64,000 nt of DNA from AV40 sp038230255 (GTDB lineage: Bacteria; Verrucomicrobiota; Verrucomicrobiia; Chthoniobacterales; UBA10450): NCBI GenBank assembly GCA_038230255.1, contig JBBRNP010000001.1, positions 455,744 to 519,743 on the forward strand, read 5' to 3'. This document shows, piece after piece, positions 44,819 to 54,700 of this stretch. How positions within the stretch are numbered: position 1 is the first letter of the stretch; each line of letters opens with the position of its first letter. A model generated the notes under the pieces. The model searched no databases and had not been told where the DNA came from. It saw only the letters and a program-made list of their open reading frames with translations. The translations under genes and the position numbers were made by a program.

Positions 44819-46894
44819 ATGGCCTTTCTTGCTCTTAACCTGCTCGAGTCCGGAGTGCACTTGTCGATGTTGTGCGCCGCGATCGGCCTGATTTTCGCGT
44901 TCGTTCTCATTGCGATAGTCGTGCGTGCACCGGCCGGTAATGAACGGATGCGAGAGATTTCAGGAGCAGTCCTGGAGGGCGCGAAGGCATATTTGAATCG
45001 GCAGGTTGTCACGATCAGCGTCATCGCCGTCCTCATTTTCATTCTGCTTTTTATCTTTAAAGATCACCCGACTGCGATCGGCTTTGTTGTCGGTGCCTTC
45101 TGTTCGCTTTCAGCCGGGTTCATCGGGATGCGCATCGCCGTCATCGCGAATGTGCGCACGACCCAGGCGGCCAGCGTCGCTCAGACAAAGGCGCTGCGCA
45201 TGGCTTTCAACGGCGGTGCGGTTACCGGTCTGTTAGTGGTTGGTCTGGCGCTCCTCTCGGTGTCGATCTTTTACACCATGGCCGACAAGATGGTGGGCCA
45301 CGACATGGCGATACACAGCTTGGTGGGTCTCGCTCTCGGCGCCAGTTTGATTAGCGTCTTCGCGCGACTCGGCGGCGGCATTTACACCAAAGCAGCGGAT
45401 GTCGGCGCAGATTTGGTCGGCAAAATTGAGCAAGGATTCGAAGAAGACGATCCGCGTAACCCGGCCACGATCGCAGACAACGTGGGCGATAACGTTGGCG
45501 ATTGCGCCGGCATGGCTGCAGACGTTTTTGAAACTTACGCGGTCAGTTTGATTGGAGCCATTTTGGTGGGCGCGCTCACGCTCGTCGGAAATTCGGCGGC
45601 GATCGTTTATCCGTTCGTGCTCGGGGGAATCTCAGTGCTCGCCGCGATTTGCGGAGTGTTGTTTGTGAACGTCGCCAACGGCAAACCGGCAGCTGTGCTG
45701 ATGGGCGGCGTTCTTACCAGCGCTATTATTTCAGCGATTCTATTTTGGCCGGCGACGCATCACCTCTTTCCAAATGGATTGACGATCGCTGGCATTCCGC
45801 GCACGCCCACCCAACTCTATTTAGCCTCGCTCATCGGCCTGGTTATGACCGCGGTCGTGGTCGCGATCACAAATTACTACACGTCGATGCGCTACAGCCC
45901 GGTCCAAAAAATCGCGCGCGCGTCGGAGACGGGCCACGCCACCAACATCATTGCTGGATTGGCCGTCGGCCAACACGCGACCGCATTGCCGGTCGGATTT
46001 ATCGGCATCGCGATTCTCTTGAGCTTTCATTTCGCAGGCCTTTACGGAATCGCCATCGCGGTGATGTCGATGTTGTCGATGGCAGGAATCATCATTTCGC
46101 TCGATTCGTTCGGGCCGATCACTGACAACGCCGGCGGCATAGCAGTGATGAGCAATCTGCCAAAGGAGGTCCGCACGGTGACCGATCAGCTCGATGCCGT
46201 TGGCAACACGATGAAGGCTGTGACCAAAGGCTACGCGATCGCGTCGGCAGGACTGGCTGCGCTCGTTCTCTTCGGATCGTATGTCGAGGAATTAAAAGCG
46301 CACGTCACCCGGAATGGCGAACCGTTTGTGTTCCAATTTTCGCTGACCGAACCGAAAGTAATCATCGGCCTCTTCCTCGGCGGGTTGCTCCCGTTTATTT
46401 TCACCGCCTTCAGTATGGACGCGGTCGGCAAAGCAGCGGGAGCGGTCGTGCGCGAAGTGCGCCGGCAGTTGAAAGCGAAGCCAGGAATTTTGACCGGTCA
46501 GGACACGCCTGAGTACGGCACCTGCGTCGACATCGTGACCAAAGCGGCTTTACGCGAAATGATTGTCCCGGCGCTGTTGCCGCTTATCTTTGTCGTTGCG
46601 GTCGCAATCATCAAACCGCTTGGGCCGGTGGTGTTAGGCGGATTACTTGTCGGGACGATTGTCACTGGATTGTTCGTCGCCATTGCGATGACTTCCGGCG
46701 GTGGCGCGTGGGACAACGCGAAAAAATTTATCGAAGAAGGAAATCTCGGCGGCAAAGGCTCGTTCGCGCACGCGGCGTCGATCACCGGTGACACGGTCGG
46801 CGATCCTTATAAAGATACCGCCGGGCCTGCGATCAATCCGATGATCAAGGTTGTGAACATCGTTGCGATCCTGATCATTCCGATTTTCTTTTAA
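44819..46894 (+). CDS. hppA: Membrane-bound proton-translocating pyrophosphatase
   Basis: A 691-residue protein with about 16 helices. The substrate site carries YTKAADVGADLVGK (189-202) and the acidic DNVGDNVGDCAGMAADVFE region. The selectivity motif is GNTMKA, with Lys466 where potassium-dependent enzymes have Ala, so it is probably the K+-independent H+ pump. It splits PPi to build a proton gradient. Start ATG 44819; divergent from the cyclase. Confidence 0.96.
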   Translation: MAFLALNLLESGVHLSMLCAAIGLIFAFVLIAIVVRAPAGNERMREISGAVLEGAKAYLNRQVVTISVIAVLIFILLFIFKDHPTAIGFVVGAFCSLSAGFIGMRIAVIANVRTTQAASVAQTKALRMAFNGGAVTGLLVVGLALLSVSIFYTMADKMVGHDMAIHSLVGLALGASLISVFARLGGGIYTKAADVGADLVGKIEQGFEEDDPRNPATIADNVGDNVGDCAGMAADVFETYAVSLIGAILVGALTLVGNSAAIVYPFVLGGISVLAAICGVLFVNVANGKPAAVLMGGVLTSAIISAILFWPATHHLFPNGLTIAGIPRTPTQLYLASLIGLVMTAVVVAITNYYTSMRYSPVQKIARASETGHATNIIAGLAVGQHATALPVGFIGIAILLSFHFAGLYGIAIAVMSMLSMAGIIISLDSFGPITDNAGGIAVMSNLPKEVRTVTDQLDAVGNTMKAVTKGYAIASAGLAALVLFGSYVEELKAHVTRNGEPFVFQFSLTEPKVIIGLFLGGLLPFIFTAFSMDAVGKAAGAVVREVRRQLKAKPGILTGQDTPEYGTCVDIVTKAALREMIVPALLPLIFVVAVAIIKPLGPVVLGGLLVGTIVTGLFVAIAMTSGGGAWDNAKKFIEEGNLGGKGSFAHAASITGDTVGDPYKDTAGPAINPMIKVVNIVAILIIPIFF

Positions 46895-46952
46895 GTTTCG
46901 TTGGCGCGAAAATTTAGCGCGCAAATTTTTGCCGATCTGTTACAAGATCGAC

Positions 46953-47378
46953 ATGTCCGAACCGGACTGGCATTACAAGAACGACATGGACGAGAGTCAC
47001 GATTTTCAGATTATCCGGCCCGAACCAGGCGGCCCCAGAACCCGAAGCCTGGCAAAAGCCGACCCGTCCGCGACGCCGTTTAAGGTCGTGATCGATCCGA
47101 AAGTGCGGCTCGATTTGCGGCGGGCGCTGGTTGATTTGATCGATTACCACGACGAAGCACTGGCGGACCATTTTGCCCAAGGCAAACTCGCGCTCGATTC
47201 TTACAAGGAATATGTCGAGCTGTTCGCGCGCAGCTTGAAGGAAACGATGGAGAGCCGGGAAGGCGTTTCCTATTTACTGCGTTCGGTCGGATTCGAAATT
47301 CCCGCGGAGGAAATCAATTTGCATCCCGAACTTCGCTGGAAAAAAGGACCTGCGCCTTTCGGGGTAAGTCTGCTTTAG
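46953..47378 (+). CDS. Conserved hypothetical protein
   Basis: A 141-residue, mainly helical acidic protein (VDLIDYHDEALADHFAQGK; ending PAPFGVSLL) with no motif I recognise. ATG 46953 is chosen because its A is the last base of an AAGATCGACA word, exactly as in the gene at 8905; an upstream TTG is less likely. The 3' end overlaps the TPR gene on the other strand by 4 bp. Confidence 0.65.
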   Translation: MSEPDWHYKNDMDESHDFQIIRPEPGGPRTRSLAKADPSATPFKVVIDPKVRLDLRRALVDLIDYHDEALADHFAQGKLALDSYKEYVELFARSLKETMESREGVSYLLRSVGFEIPAEEINLHPELRWKKGPAPFGVSLL

Positions 47379-49108
47379 TCGCCGCCCTGCTTCGTTTCGG
47401 TCGACTCGATCAGCACCCGTTCCTGCGGACTCAAGCGATCCCGCGGAATCGTCGCGATAATGTCGCGCGCTTCTTCATTGCGATCGCTGGCCAGAAGGGC
47501 CGCGGCGTAAACGGCACGCCACGCCGGCAAAGTCCGTTTCCAATCGATCGGAGCTGGGGCCTTAAACTGAGCCAGTGCCGACGCCGGATCGTGCTGGCGC
47601 AGATAACCGAGCGCAGTTGTGACCCGATATGACAATCGGTTTGGATATTGTTCCGTCAGTTTCTTTGCGACCGCGAAATTTCTATCGATATCTTCGCCGA
47701 GGAGCAAACTCAGATAGGCCAGTTGATCTGCTGCGTTCGGGTCGTCGGGAGTGCGCGTGGAGATTTTCGACATCGCTGCGCGCTGCGCGGCTGTCTCTCC
47801 ACTCTTTTGGCTTACGCGCTGTATGCCGCGGTAGGCGAAGTCGGCATGTTCGGGAAAGCGGGCAAGTTGTTCGTAGGCTTTCAGCGCTGCGGCAGTAGCG
47901 CGGCTTTGCTCGGCAAAATTGGCAACGAAACGCAATTTGTATGGATCGGTTCCGGCCAGGGACATGGCGTGGTTCCAATGCGCCTCGGCATCTAAAGCGG
48001 CGTTGCGTTCTTGCGCCGTGCGCGCGCGAAAACTTTCAATCACCGAAGGATCCAACGTGACGTCGCCTCGATTGAGAACATCGTCGATATCGTTCCAACG
48101 TTGCAGGCTCGCCATTGCATCTAATCGCGCGAGTAACAGCTGGTTGTCTTCCAGCGTGCGTTCAATCGGGAAAGTCGAGAGGACAAGTTCGGGCTGCTGA
48201 TGCGCGTTCAGCCACCGGCCAAGATCGATAACTTCCTGGGTCGTTCCATTTCCCCAGCGCTCGATCGCCTCCTGATAAATGCGTGCCGCGTCGTCGGGAT
48301 GGAGTTGGAAGCGCAAGTCGGCCGCAAGCAGATCGTCCTTGATAGTTTTTGGAGTCAGAGCGGTCAGTTCTTGCCAGAGCCGGTTTCGCTCACCCGTCGT
48401 CAGTTGCGGCGCGGTGGCGAGAGCTTCGACGGCTGCTTTCTTGTAGGGACCCGGTTTGGCCGCGAGTTCCCAAAGAATTTTACGGGCTTCTGCCTGATCG
48501 GCCGTTTCCGTCGATTGGGCAAGAAGCTCGGCCAATTGAAAGCGAGGCGTGTCCTCATCAGGCGCGCGTTGAGCGGCAATGCGCGCATATTCAATTGCCT
48601 TCACCGTATCGCCGATTTTTCTGGAATAACGGGTAGCCAGCTGAAGTGTTCTCGTATCGGGATTCTCTTTTAGCAACGGGTCGATCATTTTTTCGGCAAG
48701 ATTCAATCGATTCGTTGTAATGAGCAGATCGACGTAATCCTGGCGGTCGTGGATCGTACATTGCGGAAGGGCCAGAACTTTCTGCCAGAGCTCGAGCGCT
48801 TCGGGACGATCTGCTTTGGTGGCGAGACGCGCGGCGCCGCTTAAACCACGATAGTTCGAAGGATCCAACTGTAAGGCGACGCGATACTGGATTGCAGCGT
48901 CATTCCATTTGTCCGCCGCGACCAGTGCATCACCGGCCGCAGCAAAGCGTTCGGCGCGGCTAGTTTTAAACCAGTGGTAGGTCGCTATGCTGGCAACAGT
49001 CAAAAAAAGCAGCCCGAGGATGATCAGGACCCATCGCTTCCGCCGGTTTGATCGCCCGAAAGGGTGCTGTCCTGCCCTGGCCTCCTTTCGATTTTCCGCC
49101 TCGCTCAT
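47375..49108 (-). CDS. Membrane-anchored TPR-repeat protein
   Basis: A 577-residue product with a short basic cytoplasmic part (RSNRRKRWVL), one N-terminal transmembrane helix (about 26-46) and a long array of TPR-like helices. The first unit is RFAAAGDALVAADKWNDAAI. It probably faces the periplasm as a scaffold. ATG 49108 is chosen over an in-frame upstream start. No enzyme domain. Confidence 0.82.
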   Translation of the reverse strand: MSEAENRKEARAGQHPFGRSNRRKRWVLIILGLLFLTVASIATYHWFKTSRAERFAAAGDALVAADKWNDAAIQYRVALQLDPSNYRGLSGAARLATKADRPEALELWQKVLALPQCTIHDRQDYVDLLITTNRLNLAEKMIDPLLKENPDTRTLQLATRYSRKIGDTVKAIEYARIAAQRAPDEDTPRFQLAELLAQSTETADQAEARKILWELAAKPGPYKKAAVEALATAPQLTTGERNRLWQELTALTPKTIKDDLLAADLRFQLHPDDAARIYQEAIERWGNGTTQEVIDLGRWLNAHQQPELVLSTFPIERTLEDNQLLLARLDAMASLQRWNDIDDVLNRGDVTLDPSVIESFRARTAQERNAALDAEAHWNHAMSLAGTDPYKLRFVANFAEQSRATAAALKAYEQLARFPEHADFAYRGIQRVSQKSGETAAQRAAMSKISTRTPDDPNAADQLAYLSLLLGEDIDRNFAVAKKLTEQYPNRLSYRVTTALGYLRQHDPASALAQFKAPAPIDWKRTLPAWRAVYAAALLASDRNEEARDIIATIPRDRLSPQERVLIESTETKQGGD

Positions 49109-49150
49109 CAGCTGCAATATTGAGAGCCAGGCAGCGCACGCCACCGTTAA

Positions 49151-49202
49151 TTGACCCTGGGAGGAGCCCCTTTTTGGGCAGGCAGCTCTGGCCCTGGGTC
49201 AA
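49151..49202. promoter_or_regulatory. Long inverted repeat before the PEP-CTERM gene
   Basis: TTGACCC (49151-49157) pairs with GGGTCAA (49196-49202), and an inner GCCCC/TGGGC pair is possible. It could end transcription or be a binding site; it lies between the TPR start and the promoter at 49215. Confidence 0.4.
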
Positions 49203-49214
49203 CACAAATTGGGA

Positions 49215-49244
49215 TTGACACAGAGCCCCGTTTTAGTTCACAAT
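49215..49244 (+). promoter_or_regulatory. Predicted promoter of the PEP-CTERM gene
   Basis: TTGACA at 49215-49220, 18 bases, then CACAAT at 49239-49244. This fits a sigma-70 site with a weak -10. Confidence 0.45.
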
Positions 49245-49268
49245 CGGCGCAACCTCACAAAAAAAGTT

Positions 49269-49832
49269 ATGAGAAAAGCATTTATCTTAGGGTTGGCATT
49301 GCTCGGGTCAGCGGTCCTCGTCGTGCGCGGCGATATTATTCCGACATTGTCGTCGGTAACGGGCTCGAGTCCGAATTTCACCTGGAATTACTCGGCCAAT
49401 GTGACCGTGGACCAAACCGTCAACACCGGCGATTTCTTCACGATTTACGATTTCGGGTCGATCGCCCCCGGTTCGAATACTCAGCCCACCGGCTGGACTT
49501 TCTCGCAGGCGTTGATCGGTCCTACCGCTGCCCTGACGTCGCCGACTGATAATCCGACCATTTTGAACCTGACCTGGACCTATAACGGCACGACTCCCAT
49601 CGTGGGGTCGGCCGCGCTAGGAATGTTTTCGGTTATTACGTCAACCGATCAGTTGAAAGATGGCCAGTTTACCGCCCAAGGCACTCGCAACAGCGGACCA
49701 AACGCGGGAACGAAAGTCAGCAACATTGGCGTTGTGTCAGTGCCCGTGCCCGAATCATCGGCGTTGCTGCCGATCATCGGCGTATGCGCGGTAGCTCTTT
49801 TGTCGACGTTCCGTCGCCGTCAGCACGCTTAA
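49269..49832 (+). CDS. PEP-CTERM sorted exported protein
   Basis: The 187-residue product has a signal peptide (about 1-21). A beta-rich, Thr/Ser/Asn-rich body of unknown role follows. The C-terminal sorting signal is VPVPESSALLPIIGV, then a helix and RRRQHA. Such proteins are cut and anchored by an exosortase (EpsH/XrtA group), which is not in the window. ATG 49269 fits the signal peptide. Confidence 0.85.
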   Translation: MRKAFILGLALLGSAVLVVRGDIIPTLSSVTGSSPNFTWNYSANVTVDQTVNTGDFFTIYDFGSIAPGSNTQPTGWTFSQALIGPTAALTSPTDNPTILNLTWTYNGTTPIVGSAALGMFSVITSTDQLKDGQFTAQGTRNSGPNAGTKVSNIGVVSVPVPESSALLPIIGVCAVALLSTFRRRQHA

Positions 49833-49857
49833 ATCAACGATTTGCTGTTTCCCTTAG

Positions 49858-49891
49858 GCTGCCCCGAAGAATCTTCGGGGCAGCTTTTTTT
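49858..49891 (+). terminator. Strong Rho-independent terminator
   Basis: A 12-bp or longer stem GCTGCCCCGAAG / CTTCGGGGCAGC followed by seven T residues, 26 bp after the PEP-CTERM stop. Confidence 0.95.
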
Positions 49892-49971
49892 CACTGCCTA
49901 ACGACTGCGACGGCGCCGCAAAAACCCTTGGTTTCGGAGCGGTTGCGTGACACACTCACTCCAAGTCATCT

Positions 49972-50895
49972 ATGTCGGCGGCATCGGCATCGTCTACGCG
50001 GCTGAAATTATGGGGAGTGCGCGGCTCAATTCCAGTTCCGGGCACCGCGACCGTCCGTTATGGCGGTAACACGACCTGCGTGGAAGTGCGCGCTGATGGC
50101 GAACTCATTGTGCTGGATGCCGGATCGGGAATTCGCGGGCTCGGCCTTGCTCTGGAGAATGAATTCGGATCGCGCCCCATTAATCTCAGTCTGCTCATCA
50201 CCCACGTTCATTGGGACCACATTCAGGGGTTTCCTTTTTTCGTGCCTTCCTATAACGACAAAAATCAAATCCAGATCTTTGGTTATGACGGAACGGGCAG
50301 CGGTCTGCGGGAAATTCTGAACGGGCAGATGGCTACCCCGTTCTTCCCCGTCGCGCTCTACGATCTGCCGGGCAAAATTAAAATCGAAAAACTTGAGTCG
50401 ATGGATTTCAAAATCGGCAAAGTGCATGTCCGCGCGAAATACATGAATCACCCGGGCGTGTGCGTTGGCTATCGACTCTTCACCAGCAAAGGCTCGATCG
50501 CTTTTCTGCCTGATCATGAACCGTACGAAGCTTTCAAACTGCACTCCGCTAAGTCGCATCTGTTAAGCCCGGAGCAGACGCAGAAACGCGCTCGCGAAGA
50601 TCGGGCCGAACTGGTCAAATTTCTGCAAGGCTCCGACATCCTGATTCTCGATGCCCAATATACGGACGAGGAATATCAGGCACACGTGGGCTGGGGCCAC
50701 GGCTCGCTCAGCACCGCCATCTCCCTCGCAATCGATGCCGCTGTGCGAAAACTCATTCTTTTTCACCACGACCCGACGCACGATGACGATATGATCGACA
50801 AGATGGTCCAGACGGCGCGAAAACTAGCCGCGAAAAGCGAGAGTTATCTTGAGGTCGAAGGCGCGCGCGAAGGCGCGGAGATGACCTTGGATTAA
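49972..50895 (+). CDS. MBL-fold metal-dependent hydrolase
   Basis: The 307-residue product has the metallo-beta-lactamase motif HVHWDH (His78, His80, Asp82, His83), a preceding LDAGSGIRGLG, and later ligands in MNHPG and LPDHEP. The start resembles the RSVHPGA/PhnP or ribonuclease-Z-like group (KLWGVRGSIPVPG). The substrate may be a phosphoester or nucleic-acid-like compound; the exact function is not certain. Confidence 0.85.
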   Translation: MSAASASSTRLKLWGVRGSIPVPGTATVRYGGNTTCVEVRADGELIVLDAGSGIRGLGLALENEFGSRPINLSLLITHVHWDHIQGFPFFVPSYNDKNQIQIFGYDGTGSGLREILNGQMATPFFPVALYDLPGKIKIEKLESMDFKIGKVHVRAKYMNHPGVCVGYRLFTSKGSIAFLPDHEPYEAFKLHSAKSHLLSPEQTQKRAREDRAELVKFLQGSDILILDAQYTDEEYQAHVGWGHGSLSTAISLAIDAAVRKLILFHHDPTHDDDMIDKMVQTARKLAAKSESYLEVEGAREGAEMTLD

Positions 50896-50970
50896 TTGGC
50901 CCCTGCGTCGTTTTTGATCCGCTTGCGAAACGGGCAAATTCAGCTTTAGGTCTTGTCCCCCCCGCGCTTT

Positions 50971-51044
50971 TGCCTCGTGGTGTAATGGTAGCACAAGAGA
51001 TTCTGGATCTCTTTGTCTAGGTTCGAGTCCTAGCGAGGCAGCCA
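50971..51044 (+). tRNA. tRNA-Gln (anticodon CTG)
   Basis: Acceptor TGCCTCG/CGAGGCA, anticodon stem AGAGA/TCTCT with loop TTCTGGA, T arm GGTTCGAGTCC, and encoded 3' CCA. The first base U pairs with A72, as in tRNA-Gln. Confidence 0.97.
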
Positions 51045-51064
51045 CTGGCAAACGTTTCACACTA

Positions 51065-51616
51065 TCAATGCAGCATTAGGACTGGATTTTCCCGCGCGTA
51101 AGAGGCTGCGCCAGTCCGGTTTTCCACGCCGAGCTTCGGATAGATGCGCTCTAAGTGTTTTCCCACGGTTGCCGTGGCCATCCCCAGAATACTGGCAATT
51201 TCCGGATTCGTTTTGCCGTGTGAAACCCAAACGAGCACTTGGCGTTCTCGTGGCGTCAGCTGGCGATGTCGCCGCCGACGCTCCTCACTCTTGGAGTTAA
51301 TTAACTCTAACAAGAGCACTGTACTATGCTCGCTTAATGAATTCTGCCGTCTGAGGTAAAGATGCCTTTTACCCCCTTTGCCACTCAGGGAAAGAGATCG
51401 CCGATGGCCGCCGCCTTGTTGAGCAAGCCAGCGCCGCACTTTTGTAGGCAGCATGCGAGCACTTGGTGGGCGGCCAAAAAATTCTCTTAGCCAGCGTTCC
51501 GCCGGCAGATCAGCATAGCGAATCTGCCCGTCCTGACTTGCAAGCAAGATTGCGCGTCGCCTCGGTTTTCTCCGCTTCTTTGCCACCACCCTTTTTGGAA
51601 CAAACAAAGTCTCCAA
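51065..51616 (-). CDS. LuxR-type transcriptional regulator
   Basis: The 183-residue protein has a basic N-terminal part (VVAKKRRKPRRRA) and a middle region with no clear sensor domain. The LuxR/GerE helix-turn-helix is at about 118-175 (LTPRERQVLVWVSHGKTNPE and ATATVGKHLERIY). It lacks a response-regulator domain. Next to it, 145 bp away and divergent, starts the giant protein gene, which it may control. Confidence 0.85.
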   Translation of the reverse strand: METLFVPKRVVAKKRRKPRRRAILLASQDGQIRYADLPAERWLREFFGRPPSARMLPTKVRRWLAQQGGGHRRSLSLSGKGGKRHLYLRRQNSLSEHSTVLLLELINSKSEERRRRHRQLTPRERQVLVWVSHGKTNPEIASILGMATATVGKHLERIYPKLGVENRTGAASYARENPVLMLH

Positions 51617-51760
51617 ATGTCTCTACGGCTTCTTTCAGTCAAAGTTTGAGAAAATTTTAAGAAAATTTTTCCGCAGGAGAGTTGCAAATCTCCCTAGGCA
51701 AAAGTGTACGGCGTTCTGCGTATATACAAGAACATCTGAATCTGCCAACAATCTGCCTGC

Positions 51761-54700
51761 GTGAATTGGGCTCCCCGGAATCGTAATTCGTTTGCAACGC
51801 AAGGCCAACTTCGCGGGCTTTCATTAGTCGTCGCGTTCACGGTCGTTCTGGCACGGATCTCACCGGCCCAGCAGGTCGCAACGCCAACTTTTGCACCGAA
51901 CGGCGGCTCATTTCCAATTGAGCAGAATGTGACGGTGACGTGCGCGACTGCCGGCGCGACCATCAACTATACCAAGAATGGAGTTACACCGACTCCGGCA
52001 GATCGAACCGTCGCGTCGGGGGGGACTGTTCTGGTGGACCGGCCGCTTGCGTTGGAGGCGAATGCGTACAAGAGCGGCATGACTTCGAGCGCCACCGCGA
52101 CGGCGAACTTTACGATCACGGGAAAACTTGCAGGTGGCGGCAGCCATTCAGTGGGAATGAAATCAGAAGGCACTGTTTGGACGTGGGGAAGCAACAGCAA
52201 CGGGCAACTCGGAATCGGTTCAAGCGATGCGGCAACGCATACTGCGCCACTGCAGGTCAAACTCAATTCAACGACGTTTTTGACCGGGATGTCGCTCGCC
52301 GGAGCCGGTGCTTCACATTCTCTCGCTGTCAGAAAATCCGATGGTTCAGTTTTCGGATGGGGCAGCGATTCGGCAGGTCAACTCGGCGATAACTCGACAG
52401 CGACTCAACAAGTTTACCCTGTCCAAGCGAAAACAACCGCGACAGGCAATCCGATTTTAACAGGAATCATCGACATTGCGGGGGGTGCTGCGCATACGGT
52501 CGCTCTCAAATCAGATGGAACAGTTTGGACTTGGGGAAGCAATTCGTCGGGCCAGCTGGGAAGTGGCAATCTCACTTCGCGCAAACTTGCAGATCAAGTT
52601 AAAACATCAAGCAGTGCATTTTTGACTGGGGTCGCGGCAATTGCTGCTGGCGACAACTTTAGTGTTGCCGTCAAAACTGACGGCACAGTGTGGGCGTGGG
52701 GTGACAACGGCTCTGGCCAAATAGGAATCGGATCCACCCAAACACAAAAATACGCCGTCCAGGTTACGCTCAGCGGTGGTGGAGGGTTGACCGGTGTTAA
52801 ACGTGCCGCGTGCGGCTCAACGCATGTGGTGGCCGTTAAGACGGATGGCACTGTCTGGAGCTGGGGCAACAACACAAACGGTCAGCTCGGAAATGGCACA
52901 ACCACTCAGGCCAAAAATCCTGTTCAGGTTAAAATCAATTCAACGATTTTCTTCACTGGCGCGAGCGGCGTGGCTGCAGGCGCGAGCCACAGCGCGATTC
53001 TTAAAACCGACGGCAGCGTCTATGCCTGCGGGTTGAACACGTCAGGGCAGCTGAGCATTAACTCAAATACGCAACAGCTTTACCCGACCCAGTCTGTTTC
53101 AAGCGCCGGACCAGTCTTGGCAAACATTGTCGACTTCGCCTGCGGAGCCAACCACACACTGGTGACGAAGAACGACGGCACTGTGTCTGGCTGCGGACTT
53201 AACTCGTCTGGTCAGGCTGGTTATCCGACTACAACGACGAATCCGAAGGCATGCACCCAGATTGGAACGTTTTTAATTATCAGCGCGCTTGACGATCCTG
53301 ACGGTGACGGCCTGCCAACTTGGCGCGAACGAGAATTGGGCACAAACCCAAATGTCGCAGATACGGACGGCGATGGCATGCCTGATGGCTGGGAGGTCAA
53401 TAACGGATTAAACCCGCTGGTCAACGACGCCGCTGCTGATCCGGACGGTGACGGGTTTAGTAATCTGTACGAATACCAGCACGGAACAAATCCAAACGAT
53501 TACTATAACGCGGGAACTTTTAACCTAAATATCTTTAGCGGGGATGGACAAGCCAGCCCGCCTGGTAGCTGGTTGCCGCAGCCGCTGATCGTCCAAGTTA
53601 CTAACACTTCTGGTGGGGCGTACGTGAACGCGCCAGTTACCTTTTCGTTGGGTCAGGTCGCAGGCGGGTTATCGCAAACGAGCGGCGGTGCGACAGTTTC
53701 TTCTTTGACCATACGTACCGACGCGAATGGGAAAGCGTCGGTCTACTACAAACAGCCTTCCACTTCGAACACGATCACGACAGTTATTGGGCAAAGCGGC
53801 ACCGTTACGATCAAGCAAGTTACCTTTACAGCATCGACAGGTGACTTGCCGCCATTTGGACTGCGATTTTGGGTGAAGGCCGACACCGGCGTCACCAAGG
53901 ATGGCAATAACAATATTAGCGCGTGGCAGGATCAGTCCGGTAATAATTTCCAAGCCACACAGACCAATTCGTCATACAAGCCGATTTGGGCAAGCGCTGG
54001 GGCCGGACCGGTGCCCGCAGTGTATTTCGACGGCGGCAGTTACAACCCACATTTTTTTAATCTGCCCGATGTCATCTCCACTGCGACTGCGGGAGAATTG
54101 TTCGTCGTGTTGAAAAGCCAAGGAGATCAGAACGCCCCTCATGATTTCATGCGATTTGGGACTCCCGGTTCAGGTCTGTATCCATACCAGGGTCGGATTT
54201 CCGATCAGTTTGGCAGTACGACTGAAAAGGTAGTCGGGACCCCCGCGATGTCTTTGACGAATTACCACCTTTACAATGCAACATCACAGCCAGGTCAATG
54301 GACCGCAAGAATCAATGGGTCCATCCAGTACACAACGACGGACAACACGGTCGCATTTACGACTACGCCTACCATTGGTGGCACCTTTTACGGGTTCCAG
54401 GGGTATATGGCGGAGATCATCGTTTATAATCGTGCTTTATCGACAAGCGAGCGGACAACGGTCCAAAATTATCTGATCTCCAAATACAATGCAGCCTTGG
54501 GGCCGGCTGCGCCCACAAATCTGACCGCCTCAGCCGAAACCCCTACTCAGGTTGGCCTTAACTGGCAGCCACAGGGAGGGGTAAATATCAAAGTAGAGCG
54601 TAAAACTGGACCGTCTGGTACGTATGCACAGGTCGGTGTGGTTTCGAATGGCTCCAACGCTTACAATGACACCCAACTATCGCCTTCTACTCAGTACTAT

